The notes: generated by a model from the letters alone, not told the origin. A stretch of 64,000 bases of DNA from Dawidia soli (GCF_018598185.1 NZ_JAHESC010000001.1:186001-250000); one strand, 5' to 3'; shown: positions 1-8,574, counted from the first letter of the stretch. Program-made: numbers and translations.

Positions 1-410
1 ACGAAGATCTTGTTTCCGACGTCGGCCAGGGCGGCCATTGCCAGCGGGCCTTGTCCGCTATACTCCATGATGAACGGAAAACAGGAAAGGCCCGGTGCCA
101 GGGAGGGGATGAGCATGATCAAGGTGCGATATTGATTTACCGGAATGTTGAATACCGGTCGGAGCGGCAGCTTGTCGATGAGCAGGTGCATGATGATGTT
201 AAAGCCCAGGGATAGAATGGGGATGACGACGAGATCGGATTTAAAGTCGATCTGGAGCAGGGCGATGAAGATGGTGGCCGGCAGGGCCAGGCTCAGGATC
301 AGGGTTCTGATGCCGTCGCGCTGATCTTTACTCCTGATCTTGTTTCGGAACAGGTAGCCGATGAGGATCAACAGCAGTAACGATATGGTCTTGGTGGTGG
401 CAGTGCTCAT
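1..410 (-). CDS. AEC-family (auxin efflux carrier-like) permease, C-terminal part cut by window edge
   Basis: Read on the minus strand from the ATG at 410, the reading frame stays open to the window edge (about 136 residues). It starts MSTATTKTISLLLLILIGYL and continues with hydrophobic segments, a short basic RNKIRSK loop and LALPATIFIALL, the Pro-Ala pattern near the first helices of AEC-type permeases. It would be an inner-membrane carrier; the substrate cannot be told. It lies 124 bp downstream of the exported aminotransferase gene on the same strand, so it may be the last gene of the receptor/lipoprotein/aminotransferase operon. The family call rests on the N-terminal third only; the rest is outside the window. 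Confidence 0.7.
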   Translation of the reverse strand, partial: MSTATTKTISLLLLILIGYLFRNKIRSKDQRDGIRTLILSLALPATIFIALLQIDFKSDLVVIPILSLGFNIIMHLLIDKLPLRPVFNIPVNQYRTLIMLIPSLAPGLSCFPFIMEYSGQGPLAMAALADVGNKIF

Positions 411-534
411 GCGTAAAGTCTTCTCGGAATAGTGATGGAAATAGATAGACAGGGCGACGGTTATTACCGCCGCCGCCCTTTACCGGAGACGATCCGCTCC
501 GGTTGGATCGTGCCCCGGCCGTGCAGCTTTTTTG

Positions 535-1719
535 TTAGCTGACGATTTCGTTGAGTGTTTTGACAAAGAGCTTGAGCTCGTCCATCGTGCCGACGCTCAC
601 ACGCCCGTACGGCTTGCCGTGAATGTCATAGCCCCGTATGCCCACGCCTTTGGCCAGCATGCCATCCATCATTTGCCTGACGGGCATTTGCAGCGGGAAC
701 AATACAAAGCTGGTATACGACGGAATGGGATTGAGCCCGGCTTTCTTCAGCTCCTGGAATACATACTCGCGGTTCTTTTTATTGTTCGCGCGGGTGAAGA
801 GCTGAAACTCGGTGTCTTGCAAGCTGGCCAGCGCGCCTTCGAGCGATGTTACGCTGATGCCCATTTCGGTGCGGACCAGGTCCTGGATCATCTTGACACG
901 CTCGGGCTTGGCGATCATATAACCAATGCGCAGGCCCGCCATGCCGTGGATCTTGGAGAATGTACGGCTGATGATCACATCGTGCCCTTCTTTGACCAGG
1001 TTTACGGCGGTTTGAGATTCGGGTACATCGAGCAGCTCGAGGTAGGCTTCGTCGATGAAGACCGGCGCCTTAGGGGCTACCTGGCGGCAGAAGGTCTGGA
1101 TCTCGGCAATCGGCGTGAGCGTACCCGTGGGATTGTTAGGATTGCAAATATAGACCAGCTTCGTCTGCGCATCGACAGCGCCCGCCATGGCGGTCAGGTC
1201 GTGCGCATAGTCGGCCCGCAGGGGTATATTCTTCCAGGTGGCGCCGATGGAGGTGGCCGTGTTGACGAGCGACATATAGGAAGGGTCTGCGGAGATGACG
1301 TTGCCGCCGGTGCGACAAAGGGCAAAGGCCACTTTCTCCAGCACATCGGTCGATCCCGGCGCCAGCAGAATGTTCTCCTTTGCGACGCCTTCTTTTTCGG
1401 CGACGATCTCGATCATCTTCAGACAGCTGCTGTATACATACCGATTGCCCTTGGCGGCGGCGAGCCCGATCGCCGCGACGGCTTTCTTGGAAGGGCCCCA
1501 GGGATTCTCATTAGCCAGCAAGCGGGCCTTGAGGTTTTCCATATCGGGCGGTGCTACGTGATATTGTTCGAGTAGATGATAGCTTCCTTTGAGCGGCGCC
1601 ATACCGAAGGCGGGCTTTGCCAGGAGCGATTCGGAGAGGGCCACGCCTGTGAGGATACCGCCGGCCGTTACGGTGCTGCGTTTCAACCATGTTCTTCTGC
1701 TGATACCGGAGTTTTTCAT
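535..1719 (-). CDS. Tat-exported HisC-like PLP-dependent aminotransferase
   Basis: 394-residue fold-type I aminotransferase related to histidinol-phosphate aminotransferase. The start at 1719 (MKNSGISRRTWLKR) puts a twin-arginine motif, SRRTWLK, at the N terminus, followed by a hydrophobic stretch, so the folded, PLP-loaded enzyme is probably exported by Tat. A start at 1752 would add 11 residues before the signal and is less likely. Conserved parts include LLANENPWGPS, the CNPNNPTG substrate loop, the FIDEAYLE segment and SRTFSKIHGMAGLRIGY with the Schiff-base lysine. It is not the biosynthetic HisC: a separate cytoplasmic hisC lies in the his operon at 38716-39765. Natural substrate unknown. 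It sits 45 bp after a lipoprotein gene in a receptor operon. Confidence 0.85.
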   Translation of the reverse strand: MKNSGISRRTWLKRSTVTAGGILTGVALSESLLAKPAFGMAPLKGSYHLLEQYHVAPPDMENLKARLLANENPWGPSKKAVAAIGLAAAKGNRYVYSSCLKMIEIVAEKEGVAKENILLAPGSTDVLEKVAFALCRTGGNVISADPSYMSLVNTATSIGATWKNIPLRADYAHDLTAMAGAVDAQTKLVYICNPNNPTGTLTPIAEIQTFCRQVAPKAPVFIDEAYLELLDVPESQTAVNLVKEGHDVIISRTFSKIHGMAGLRIGYMIAKPERVKMIQDLVRTEMGISVTSLEGALASLQDTEFQLFTRANNKKNREYVFQELKKAGLNPIPSYTSFVLFPLQMPVRQMMDGMLAKGVGIRGYDIHGKPYGRVSVGTMDELKLFVKTLNEIVS

Positions 1720-1764
1720 GTTTTGTTCTTTTTGGTGGATGTAGGATGTCATGTTCTGGGTACG

Positions 1765-2271
1765 TTACTCGCCGATGGCGACAGGATCTGCATTCACGCC
1801 GACGTCGCCCGTCGCGATGATGTCATCATCCAATAGCACACTCACGTGCGCATCGTAGGTGTCGAGCGATTCGAAGAATTCTTTATCACTTATGATATAG
1901 AATTTGGATGTGTTGAAAGATCCCGTGGCGCCGTCGATGTCGTACAGCGGCTCGAGCTTGATAGTGGATGCTTCCGCCACGGCGCCGTCGAATATAGCAG
2001 AGGGGTACGACGTACCCTCATCTGTATTGGTGAGTGACAGCTGTATAAGCGTATGGCCGGCGTTATCCTGCCAGAAAACAATCCGGCCATGTACTTCGCT
2101 GCCGGGAGCGGCATCGATTGTATAGGCCTTGTAGGTGGAGATAGTGCCACCGCCCGGGGCGGCATTCATCTCAGGCTCAAGTTCTTCCTGCTCGCAGGAA
2201 GTGATCAGGGTAACGACCAGGCAGAGACCAAGCAGGGTCAGGATCGATTGTTTGATATAGATAGATTTCAT
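1765..2271 (-). CDS. Small surface lipoprotein, possibly CHRD-like
   Basis: 168-residue protein starting MKSIYIKQS, chosen because it gives a lipoprotein signal ending at ITSC (Cys26) and lies 13 bp after the TonB receptor stop. The cysteine is followed by EQEELE, an acidic run typical of Bacteroidota lipoproteins sent to the cell surface. The mature part is a single all-beta-looking domain (VHGRIVFWQDNAGHTLIQLSL, then AHVSVLLDDDIIATGDVG) that resembles CHRD-type domains, but I am not certain of that family. It probably works with the receptor encoded just upstream. Confidence 0.75.
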   Translation of the reverse strand: MKSIYIKQSILTLLGLCLVVTLITSCEQEELEPEMNAAPGGGTISTYKAYTIDAAPGSEVHGRIVFWQDNAGHTLIQLSLTNTDEGTSYPSAIFDGAVAEASTIKLEPLYDIDGATGSFNTSKFYIISDKEFFESLDTYDAHVSVLLDDDIIATGDVGVNADPVAIGE

Positions 2272-2284
2272 AGCGGTATACACA

Positions 2285-5221
2285 TTAGAAGTTAAACATG
2301 ATACGACCATAATAATACGCCCCGCTGGATCCCTGCTGATTGTTGGAATACAGGTAGAATCCTCTGTTCTCCACACGCATAATATCGGGATAAGTATCGA
2401 GTATATTATTACCGCCAATGGATAATTTTATATTGGGGCTCAGGTCATAGTTAAAGCTGAGATCAAATATAGTTTGTGCCGAAAACGTTTGATCCCAGTA
2501 ATTTCCGGCACCATCATCGTCGATCGAGAGCTCGGTAACTTTTCCGAAATATGTTCCGCGTGCCATCGTGGAAAGTTTACCGATGCGATAGTTTACCGAT
2601 CCGATGATCTTGGTGCGGGGTGTACCGGTCTCGAATTGACCCATTACCTGGCGGTTCAGGTATTTCTCAACCAACTCTTCGTCGGTCAGATTGTCGACAT
2701 CGAGGTCGAGGATCTTGCGCCTGGTAATTTCATTTTTGCTCAGGATCGCTGCGAGGCTGAATGAGATCTGTGACGTGCCGGTCAGGCTGGTAGTATAGGT
2801 GCCGACCATTTCGATACCTTTCGAGCGAACGTTCGCGCCATTGACGAAGAACTGCGCTTCGCTGCCGGCGCCGATCACCTCTTCGTAGTTGTGGCCCACC
2901 TCGGTGGCGTTAAACGTGTTCGTGCGGAAGATCCGGTCGCGCACGTCGATCTGATAGGCATCTACCGTAAGCTCAAATCCCATGGTGGGTTGGAAAGTCA
3001 ATCCTACACCGTAGCTGGTGGAACGTTCTTCCGACAGTTCCCGGATACCGATGGCGCGGGCGGCAGTGCTGTTGGTCGGGAACGTGGTGTTGTCGACCGG
3101 TTGCGGAACACCGTTTGCATCGGGAAGAAACGCCGTGGCGGTATGGGTATAATTTAATTCCTGTAAGGATGGCGCGCGGAACCCGGAAGATACCGAAGCA
3201 CGGACGGCCAGGTTTTTCATCACCGTATACCGCGCGGCGATTTTGCCGGTCACGACACTACCGAAGTCGGAGTAATTTTCAACCCGGGTGGCACCGGCCA
3301 CCAGCAGATCTTCGGTCAGGTCTAATTCTGCGTCGACATACGCCGCCAGCATCGTGCGATATTCATCACGCTCGTTTTTAGGGCCGAACCCGGCAAAGCA
3401 CTGGCAGTTGGAGGCAAAATTCTTAACAACGATCTCGTCGCCGCGTTGAACCCAGAGCGGGTCGCCATTGGCATCTACGATCGGCTCCCCTTTTTCATTC
3501 TGGAGAGGTTTGCCATCGGGTCCTACGAGATAGCCGTCTTCCGTAATTTTTAATACGCCGGCATCACCAAAGGCAAAGCTTTCATCCTGGCCTTTCATGA
3601 TCTTGTAATTCTCGACGCGCATTTCTGCGCCAAATGCAATGTTGAGACCGTTGGCGATATCTTTGAAGTTGTGAGAGAAGTCGAGGTTGGTGGAGTTCTG
3701 TGTGAACTGGTGCGTGCCCAGGTTCATTTCCACCGGCGAGTTGGAACCAATAGACGCGTTAAACGTATTGACCATGCCGATGCGCATCTTATTGCGACCG
3801 AACGTATTGCTGAAGTCCATATTGAACAGGCCTGTCTTACTGCGGATGCCGACCGTATTAGAGAAGTCGGCGGTGTTCGAGGTCATCTGCGGACGGAAGC
3901 CGTTGGGATACAGCAGGTAATTGAATCGGTCTGTTTGCGCGGGCCGGCGGAAATAACAGGAGTATCCTTCCAGGAATTTATACGACATGCCGCCGAAGGT
4001 ATAGAAGGTGGTATGGGGGCCGATGGCGTATTCGGAGTTATAGAACAAGCTGCCGAGTGTAATGGCGGGCATGCCGGCATAGACGGCATAGTCGTCCCAC
4101 GACAGACCACGGGCGTTCATCAACCCCTCTTGTGTGAGGAGGGATGAGGCGAGTGCCTCGTTTCCCGAAGCCTGTGCTGAAATGAGTTCCGGGTTTGTAA
4201 TGATCGGATTGCCGTTTTTATCCGTGCGGGTGTTGCCCAGGTAAGAAGCATCGTATACCTCCCAATCGTTTACGAAGGGGCGTAGGGTCGCACGGCGTTG
4301 GGTGATTTCGCCCGACAAATTGATAAAGCCTTTTGTACCGAGTGAGAAGCCGTAGTTTGCGGTCATCTGGTAGTTATAGCCGTCGGGATCGCCGCTCCTG
4401 GTCAACGGACCCGCATCACCGCCGGAGTTCAGGTAGCCGCCGCCGGTAAAGCTGCCGGTAAGCTTGTCGGTGCCTTTCTTAAGCACGATGTTGATCACCC
4501 CGGCCACCGCGTCTGAACCATACTGCGCGGCGGCGCCGTCGCGCAGGATCTCGACCTTCTCGATGGCCGATGCAGGAATGGTCATCAGGTCGACAGAGGT
4601 GGAGGGACTTCCGACGGCGGTCGACGTGATCAGCAGCGCGGACGTGTGACGACGCTTGCCGTTGACGAGCACCAGGGTCTGGTTCGGCGCGAGGTTGCGC
4701 AGCTGCGCGGGATCGACGTGCGAGTCGAGGTCACCACCTTGCGAACGAACGGCGTTAAAGCTCGGGGCCAGGGTCGCCAGCATCTGGCCCAGGTCGATCT
4801 GGGGGAGCTCACCCATGATATCCTGGATCGGAATAACGTCGACCGGTACCGGTGTTTCCAGCACCGTACGCCCCACGCTGCGGGTACCCGTCACGACGAT
4901 CTCGGTGAGCTCGTTCAGCGACTCTTCCATCGGCGCGTCGATCGTCGAGCCCGCGCCCACCACGATCTCCTTCGACTTCAGGCCGATAAAAGAAAAGACC
5001 AGCACATCGTCAGGCGTGGCTTCCAGTGTATAAAGTCCCTGTGCATCCGTCAGCGTGCCCTTGCCGGCGCTTCCCTTAATGATGACACTCACCCCGGGCA
5101 GAGGGGTGCCATCGGTGGAATATACTTTACCGGTAATGGTCTTTGTCTGCGCAAGCCCGGGAAGGGCTGCAGCCGACAGCAGGAGTGTACATATAAAGGG
5201 TATAAATAATTTCATCTTCAT
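2285..5221 (-). CDS. TonB-dependent outer-membrane receptor
   Basis: 978-residue receptor. The start at 5221 (MKMKLFIPF) gives a clean signal peptide ending near GLAQ; the longer frame upstream has no signal and is discarded. After the signal come a carboxypeptidase-like regulatory domain (ITGKVYSTDGTPLPGVSVIIKG, roughly residues 27-105), a plug domain (about 115-235, with QTLVLVNGKRRHTSALL) and a 22-strand barrel ending in RIMFNF with the terminal aromatic residue. No SusD partner follows; instead a small lipoprotein gene starts 13 bp later, then an exported aminotransferase and a permease. The substrate is unknown; lack of SusD and the vitamin/metal-receptor-like plug argue against a classical polysaccharide system. 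Confidence 0.9.
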   Translation of the reverse strand: MKMKLFIPFICTLLLSAAALPGLAQTKTITGKVYSTDGTPLPGVSVIIKGSAGKGTLTDAQGLYTLEATPDDVLVFSFIGLKSKEIVVGAGSTIDAPMEESLNELTEIVVTGTRSVGRTVLETPVPVDVIPIQDIMGELPQIDLGQMLATLAPSFNAVRSQGGDLDSHVDPAQLRNLAPNQTLVLVNGKRRHTSALLITSTAVGSPSTSVDLMTIPASAIEKVEILRDGAAAQYGSDAVAGVINIVLKKGTDKLTGSFTGGGYLNSGGDAGPLTRSGDPDGYNYQMTANYGFSLGTKGFINLSGEITQRRATLRPFVNDWEVYDASYLGNTRTDKNGNPIITNPELISAQASGNEALASSLLTQEGLMNARGLSWDDYAVYAGMPAITLGSLFYNSEYAIGPHTTFYTFGGMSYKFLEGYSCYFRRPAQTDRFNYLLYPNGFRPQMTSNTADFSNTVGIRSKTGLFNMDFSNTFGRNKMRIGMVNTFNASIGSNSPVEMNLGTHQFTQNSTNLDFSHNFKDIANGLNIAFGAEMRVENYKIMKGQDESFAFGDAGVLKITEDGYLVGPDGKPLQNEKGEPIVDANGDPLWVQRGDEIVVKNFASNCQCFAGFGPKNERDEYRTMLAAYVDAELDLTEDLLVAGATRVENYSDFGSVVTGKIAARYTVMKNLAVRASVSSGFRAPSLQELNYTHTATAFLPDANGVPQPVDNTTFPTNSTAARAIGIRELSEERSTSYGVGLTFQPTMGFELTVDAYQIDVRDRIFRTNTFNATEVGHNYEEVIGAGSEAQFFVNGANVRSKGIEMVGTYTTSLTGTSQISFSLAAILSKNEITRRKILDLDVDNLTDEELVEKYLNRQVMGQFETGTPRTKIIGSVNYRIGKLSTMARGTYFGKVTELSIDDDGAGNYWDQTFSAQTIFDLSFNYDLSPNIKLSIGGNNILDTYPDIMRVENRGFYLYSNNQQGSSGAYYYGRIMFNF

Positions 5222-5409
5222 GTTGGGATGGGGTATACTTTTTAAACAATACGATCTCGCTTCACCCCACGCGGGTGAATGTTCCTTACAAAAAAGAAAA
5301 TAGGATACGATCAGGCGGCCTGAAAGGCAACCGACGCGCCGGGCAAACAAAGAGGATCCGTTAGATCTTAAACATGGACTGCCTGCTTAGAGGCGCAGCG
5401 GGTGAAATA

Positions 5410-5442
5410 TAGGTTTCATATATAGCATGGATTTAGGTTTCA
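5410..5442. repeat. Direct repeat TAGGTTTCA, two copies 24 bp apart
   Basis: TAGGTTTCA occurs at 5410-5418 and 5434-5442, about 190 bp upstream of the TonB receptor start. Read on the minus strand (the direction of the receptor) it is TGAAACCTA, which could be a regulator site or an ECF-type -35 element. Function is inferred from position only. Confidence 0.4.
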
Positions 5443-5632
5443 GAATAGTTTTTTTGCTATAGTAAGGTAACACCGACCCTACGATCGAATCAATCCGCAT
5501 TTTTACCTAGGCCGCGCTGGAAAAAATACGGAGGTTTGTGTCGGTAGTGAGAAGGGAAATTGGGATTGGGGTTTTTTCGATCGTTAGCGTTGAGATAAGA
5601 TAGAAAAGCTGGCTGTATCTGGCCGGTGTCAA

Positions 5633-5654
5633 CCCTGCCTGCCGGCAGGCAGGG
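5633..5654. repeat. Perfect 22-bp palindrome CCTGCCTGCCGGCAGGCAGG type
   Basis: The 22 bases are their own reverse complement, with core CTGCCTGCCGGCAGGCAG. A 19/22-identical version lies at 42174-42195 upstream of the his operon. Both are intergenic, suggesting a dispersed REP-like element rather than a gene-specific site. Confidence 0.65.
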
Positions 5655-5770
5655 CCGAGTGAAGCATCGGTCTCCCGAGATGGGCTAAATGCCGGCGCCA
5701 GGTATAGTTAATACGAAATTATTAATCCACTACCTGAATCTTATGACAACACCTCGTGCCAAATGTATAT

Positions 5771-5896
5771 ATAAGGTTGGGATAACGTTGGTATGGCTTA
5801 TCCCTGGCTGATGTATGGCTTTGGTATGGCTGAATATCGCTATAAGGTCGCTATAAGGTCACTGTAAGGTCGCTGTAAGGTCGCGATAATCTCGTG
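5771..5896. repeat. 11-bp direct-repeat array, about 11 degenerate units
   Basis: The clearest units are ATAAGGTCGCT (5842), ATAAGGTCACT (5853), GTAAGGTCGCT (5864), GTAAGGTCGCG (5875) and ATAATCTCGTG (5886), exactly 11 bp apart. To the left, TATGGCT occurs at 5792, 5814 and 5825, also spaced in multiples of 11. The array sits just beyond the 3' end of the response-regulator gene. A related array lies at 44020-44109. Confidence 0.75.
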
Positions 5897-5938
5897 GGCT
5901 TGCTATTGTTGTACAACGAATCACTGATCGAAGCGAAT

Positions 5939-6571
5939 TTACAACCGGATCTTTTGTTCTGCAATGCGTGTGATCAATTCGGTGGTGTTCTTGAGATTAA
6001 ATTTACCGAGGATGTTGGCGCGGTGGGTGTCGATCGTGCGGGGACTGACATCCAGCAGGGCGGCGATTTCTTTGCTGGAGTAGCCTTCCATGATATAACG
6101 GATGATCTCTTTCTCTTTGCTGGTCAGGAAGGGGTGGCCGCGGTAATTTTTCTTGGCCAGGTTGCCGATGAGGAGGTTGGAGACTTCGCGCGAAAAGAAT
6201 TTCTCGCCTTCGAGCACCCGGTTGATGCCTAATAGCAATTCCTCGGGCTCTGCGTCTTTGTGGATGTAGCCGTCGATGCCTGTTTCTACGGCGTTGAGAA
6301 TGTGAAATTCCTCTTTGTGGAAGGTGAGGATGATGACCTTGATATCCTGTCGCAGCTGTTTGACATAGGTGGCGACATCTTCGCCGTCACCTTCACGGTT
6401 CAGGGAAATATCGATGATGACCAGGTCGGCCGCAAGGGTGGGTACGAGCGGACGCACGGCATGGAAGCTCTTATACTCGCCCGTCAGCTCGAACCGCGCA
6501 TCCTGTTGAAGAAGCGCTACCAGACCGATCCTGGAGAGGGCGTGCTGATCGACAACGACTATCTTTACCAT
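5939..6571 (-). CDS. NarL/LuxR-family response regulator
   Basis: 210-residue two-component regulator. The N-terminal receiver domain (about 1-120) has the acidic residue D8, the phospho-acceptor D54 in VIIDIS, T83 in ILTFHK and K105 in YIHKD. The C-terminal LuxR-type helix-turn-helix (about 145-210) reads LTSKEKEIIRYIMEGYSSKE and then DVSPRTIDTHRANIL. It should bind DNA when phosphorylated and control transcription. No histidine kinase is adjacent, so the partner is unknown. It stands alone on the minus strand; its 3' side carries the 11-bp repeat array. Confidence 0.92.
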   Translation of the reverse strand: MVKIVVVDQHALSRIGLVALLQQDARFELTGEYKSFHAVRPLVPTLAADLVIIDISLNREGDGEDVATYVKQLRQDIKVIILTFHKEEFHILNAVETGIDGYIHKDAEPEELLLGINRVLEGEKFFSREVSNLLIGNLAKKNYRGHPFLTSKEKEIIRYIMEGYSSKEIAALLDVSPRTIDTHRANILGKFNLKNTTELITRIAEQKIRL

Positions 6572-6778
6572 GTTACGTTAAATATACTTTATTCAAACAA
6601 GGAAGAAAAGGCGTCGCTGGTGCCGATAAGTTTACCGGGATCACCACAATCGTTTGAATGATTTCATAGGGTGCGCCGGCGTGTTAAAATTTCTTTAAAA
6701 GTTTTATCCCGTCGTTAAACGAGGTGGCTATACTCTGTAATATATACCTGAGTTATGGGGTGTTGTATGGTGGCTTGG

Positions 6779-6816
6779 TGGCACAAGTTCCGCGCTCCGC
6801 GCTTAAACTTGCGCCA
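6779..6816. repeat. Long imperfect inverted repeat, REP-like, downstream of the DUF2911 gene
   Basis: On the minus strand the arms GGCGCAAGTT and AACTTGTGCC enclose GCGC/GCGC, giving a nested stem of about 16 pairs with one G-T pair. It begins 11 bp after the DUF2911 stop. No T-run follows, so it looks more like a REP-type element or mRNA 3'-end stabiliser than a standard terminator. Confidence 0.6.
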
Positions 6817-6827
6817 GCATTAGTGTT

Positions 6828-7670
6828 TTAGTGGTTCAATTGTTCCTCAAATAGTCCAATGGTCCGTTGCCAGCCTTCCGGCTTTGTTTCCTTTAGAAAG
6901 GCCACAGCTTCTTTTACCGTCTTCTGCAGGTCTGCCGGTCGTCCCTGGCGGCTATAGATATCTGTTTTCAGTCGATACAGCCAGGCACTTTTCTCAATTG
7001 CCAGTGCGCGGTCGACTAATTGCAACTGCCGGGGCATGTCCTTGTTGTAATGGAGCGCCATGTATTCCACCGCCTGGCCCAGGAGGTCGGGATTGTCGGG
7101 AGATTGTTTCAATGCTGTTTCCAACCGGGCGGTTGCCACACTGTCGCTATGGGTCTGTATGCCGAATCGGATCTGTGTATTTTCCCAGGCCAGGGTGAGC
7201 TCGGCGTCGTATCGTGTCACGTCGAGCATCAGGCTCAGCGACTCGTAGTATCGTGCGGTCTTTTCGGGCGTGACGTCGAAGCGGTACAATTCTGTTGTTG
7301 TACGATAGTCGTCTGGTCGCCCGTAGACTTTTGTTGTGTCGCTATTGAGGATAACGGTCCAGCGGTTTGTATTGGGCATTGTCAATAGTGCATAGGCCCC
7401 GGCCGGGATATTCCGTCCGCCGATCGTCACGGAGGCGTCAAATTGCACGATGGTGCAGCGGCCGGCGCCGGTACGCCATACTTTGCCGTAGGGAACCAGG
7501 GCTCCGAAGATCTTTCGGTTACGGGCGGCAGGGCGACCATAGCGGAGGTTGATGCGGGTATAGCCTACGTGTTGTGAGAATGAGGCTTCGGGGCTGGGGT
7601 CGGGGAGCTCTACCTGGGCGGAGGCGATGTGGCAGAGTATGATCAGGCAGAGGGTATAGAATGATTTCAT
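6828..7670 (-). CDS. Secreted DUF2911 protein
   Basis: 280 residues. The start at 7670 (MKSFYTLCLIILCHIASAQ) gives a signal peptide cut after SAQ; the upstream extension is not plausible. Residues about 20-165 match the DUF2911 family: YTRINLRYGRPAARNRKIFG, VPYGKVWRTGAG and the IPAGAYALLTMP segment. The remaining 110 residues are helical and TPR-like (DNPDLLGQAVEYMALHYNKD). The family is common in Bacteroidota and has no established function. The protein probably acts in the periplasm. It is a single gene with a REP-like repeat downstream. Confidence 0.85.
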   Translation of the reverse strand: MKSFYTLCLIILCHIASAQVELPDPSPEASFSQHVGYTRINLRYGRPAARNRKIFGALVPYGKVWRTGAGRCTIVQFDASVTIGGRNIPAGAYALLTMPNTNRWTVILNSDTTKVYGRPDDYRTTTELYRFDVTPEKTARYYESLSLMLDVTRYDAELTLAWENTQIRFGIQTHSDSVATARLETALKQSPDNPDLLGQAVEYMALHYNKDMPRQLQLVDRALAIEKSAWLYRLKTDIYSRQGRPADLQKTVKEAVAFLKETKPEGWQRTIGLFEEQLNH

Positions 7671-7775
7671 GGGGTTGAGTTTGTGTGGGCTAATATCGTT
7701 TGATTTGTGACGTGATGTCGTTAATGAGATGTTAAAGGCAGGGGGGAGCGTTGTCGATGTATGGTGACACATAAC

Positions 7776-7809
7776 AAAAAAGCCCTCACTGGTTTCCAGC
7801 AAGGGCTTT
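7776..7809 (-). terminator. Rho-independent terminator after the FKBP gene
   Basis: Minus-strand stem AAAGCCCT..CTGG/CCAG..AGGGCTTT followed by TTTTTG, 34 bp beyond the FKBP stop codon. It lies upstream of the DUF2911 gene and separates the two units. Confidence 0.85.
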
Positions 7810-7842
7810 AGCGTCGCCGTCGGGCGATGTATAGTATACTTG

Positions 7843-8574
7843 TTAGTTTACTTTGATCAGCTCAACTTCGAAGACGAGGGTGGCGAAGGGGGGGATTTGG
7901 CCGCCGGCGCCGCGCTCGCCATAGGCGAGGTCATAGGGGATGTAGAGTTCCCATTTGTCGCCTTCGTGCATCAGTTGGAGGGCTTCCGTCCAGCCGCCGA
8001 TAACGTCGCTTACGCCGAAGGAAGCCGGTTCGCCGCGCTCGACGGAGCTATCGAATACGGTGCCGTCCAGCAGTTTGCCGGTGTAGTGTACGGTCACGTT
8101 GGAGGTGGCGCTCGGGGCTTTGCCTTTGCCGGTGGTCAGCACTTTGTATTGCAGGCCGCTGGCGGTGGTGACGACGCCGGGCTTGGTCTTGTTGCCTTCG
8201 TGGAAGGCCTGGCCTTCAGCCTTCAGCACAGCCGTTTTGCGTTCCATGGCCGCTTGCATATATTCCTGTACGATCGTCAGCGCTTCCTGTTTCTCGATCT
8301 TCAGCGTCTTGCCTTGAAATACATCGCGGAAGGCGATGTTGATCGCTTCCACGTCGAGCGAGTCTGCACCTTGCGTTTTGATGTTGGCGGCCATCAGCAC
8401 ACCCAGGCCGTAGCTGGCCTTCTTATGCTTGTCGGTCAGTTCGACATCTTTGGGCTTCTTCAATTCGGTGATTTCGGCTTTCAGCTTGGTGACTTCGGCC
8501 TGAAGCTCTTTTTTAGATTGGGCATGCAAGACAGTTCCGGTCAAGACAGCGGCGCAGAGAACGAGTACTTTCAT
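7843..8574 (-). CDS. FKBP-type peptidyl-prolyl cis-trans isomerase, Mip/FkpA-like
   Basis: 243 residues. The start at 8574 (MKVLVLCAAVLTGTVLHAQ) supplies a signal peptide; the frame upstream of it is non-coding in character. Residues 20-40 are a Lys/Glu-rich coiled segment, 45-135 match the FKBP N-terminal dimerisation region (KASYGLGVLMAANI), and 135-243 are the FKBP catalytic domain with VHYTGKLLDGTVFDSS, the VIGGWTEALQLM motif and YGERGAGGQIPPFATLVFEV. It should help fold proteins in the periplasm. It lies 79 bp downstream of an EamA transporter gene and ends at a strong terminator. Confidence 0.93.
   Translation of the reverse strand: MKVLVLCAAVLTGTVLHAQSKKELQAEVTKLKAEITELKKPKDVELTDKHKKASYGLGVLMAANIKTQGADSLDVEAINIAFRDVFQGKTLKIEKQEALTIVQEYMQAAMERKTAVLKAEGQAFHEGNKTKPGVVTTASGLQYKVLTTGKGKAPSATSNVTVHYTGKLLDGTVFDSSVERGEPASFGVSDVIGGWTEALQLMHEGDKWELYIPYDLAYGERGAGGQIPPFATLVFEVELIKVN

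Larger units (their letters stand above)
5222..5938. other. 717-bp intergenic region: receptor promoter side plus repeats, no gene seen
   Basis: No convincing coding frame on either strand. Reading from the receptor start outwards it holds a small inverted repeat TTCACCC/GGGTGAA (5261-5279) in the presumed 5' untranslated region, a 9-bp direct repeat (5410-5442), a perfect 22-bp palindrome (5633-5654) and the 11-bp repeat array (5771-5896). The receptor promoter must lie here, but I found no clean TTTG/TAnnTTTG pair. Confidence 0.6.

Noticed and set aside
535-1719. Second biosynthetic hisC
   Set aside because: A twin-arginine signal and a receptor-operon setting argue for export; the his operon carries its own hisC.
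5771-5896. CRISPR array considered for the short tandem repeats
   Set aside because: Units are 11 bp with no spacers and there are no cas genes; the same holds for 44020-44109.
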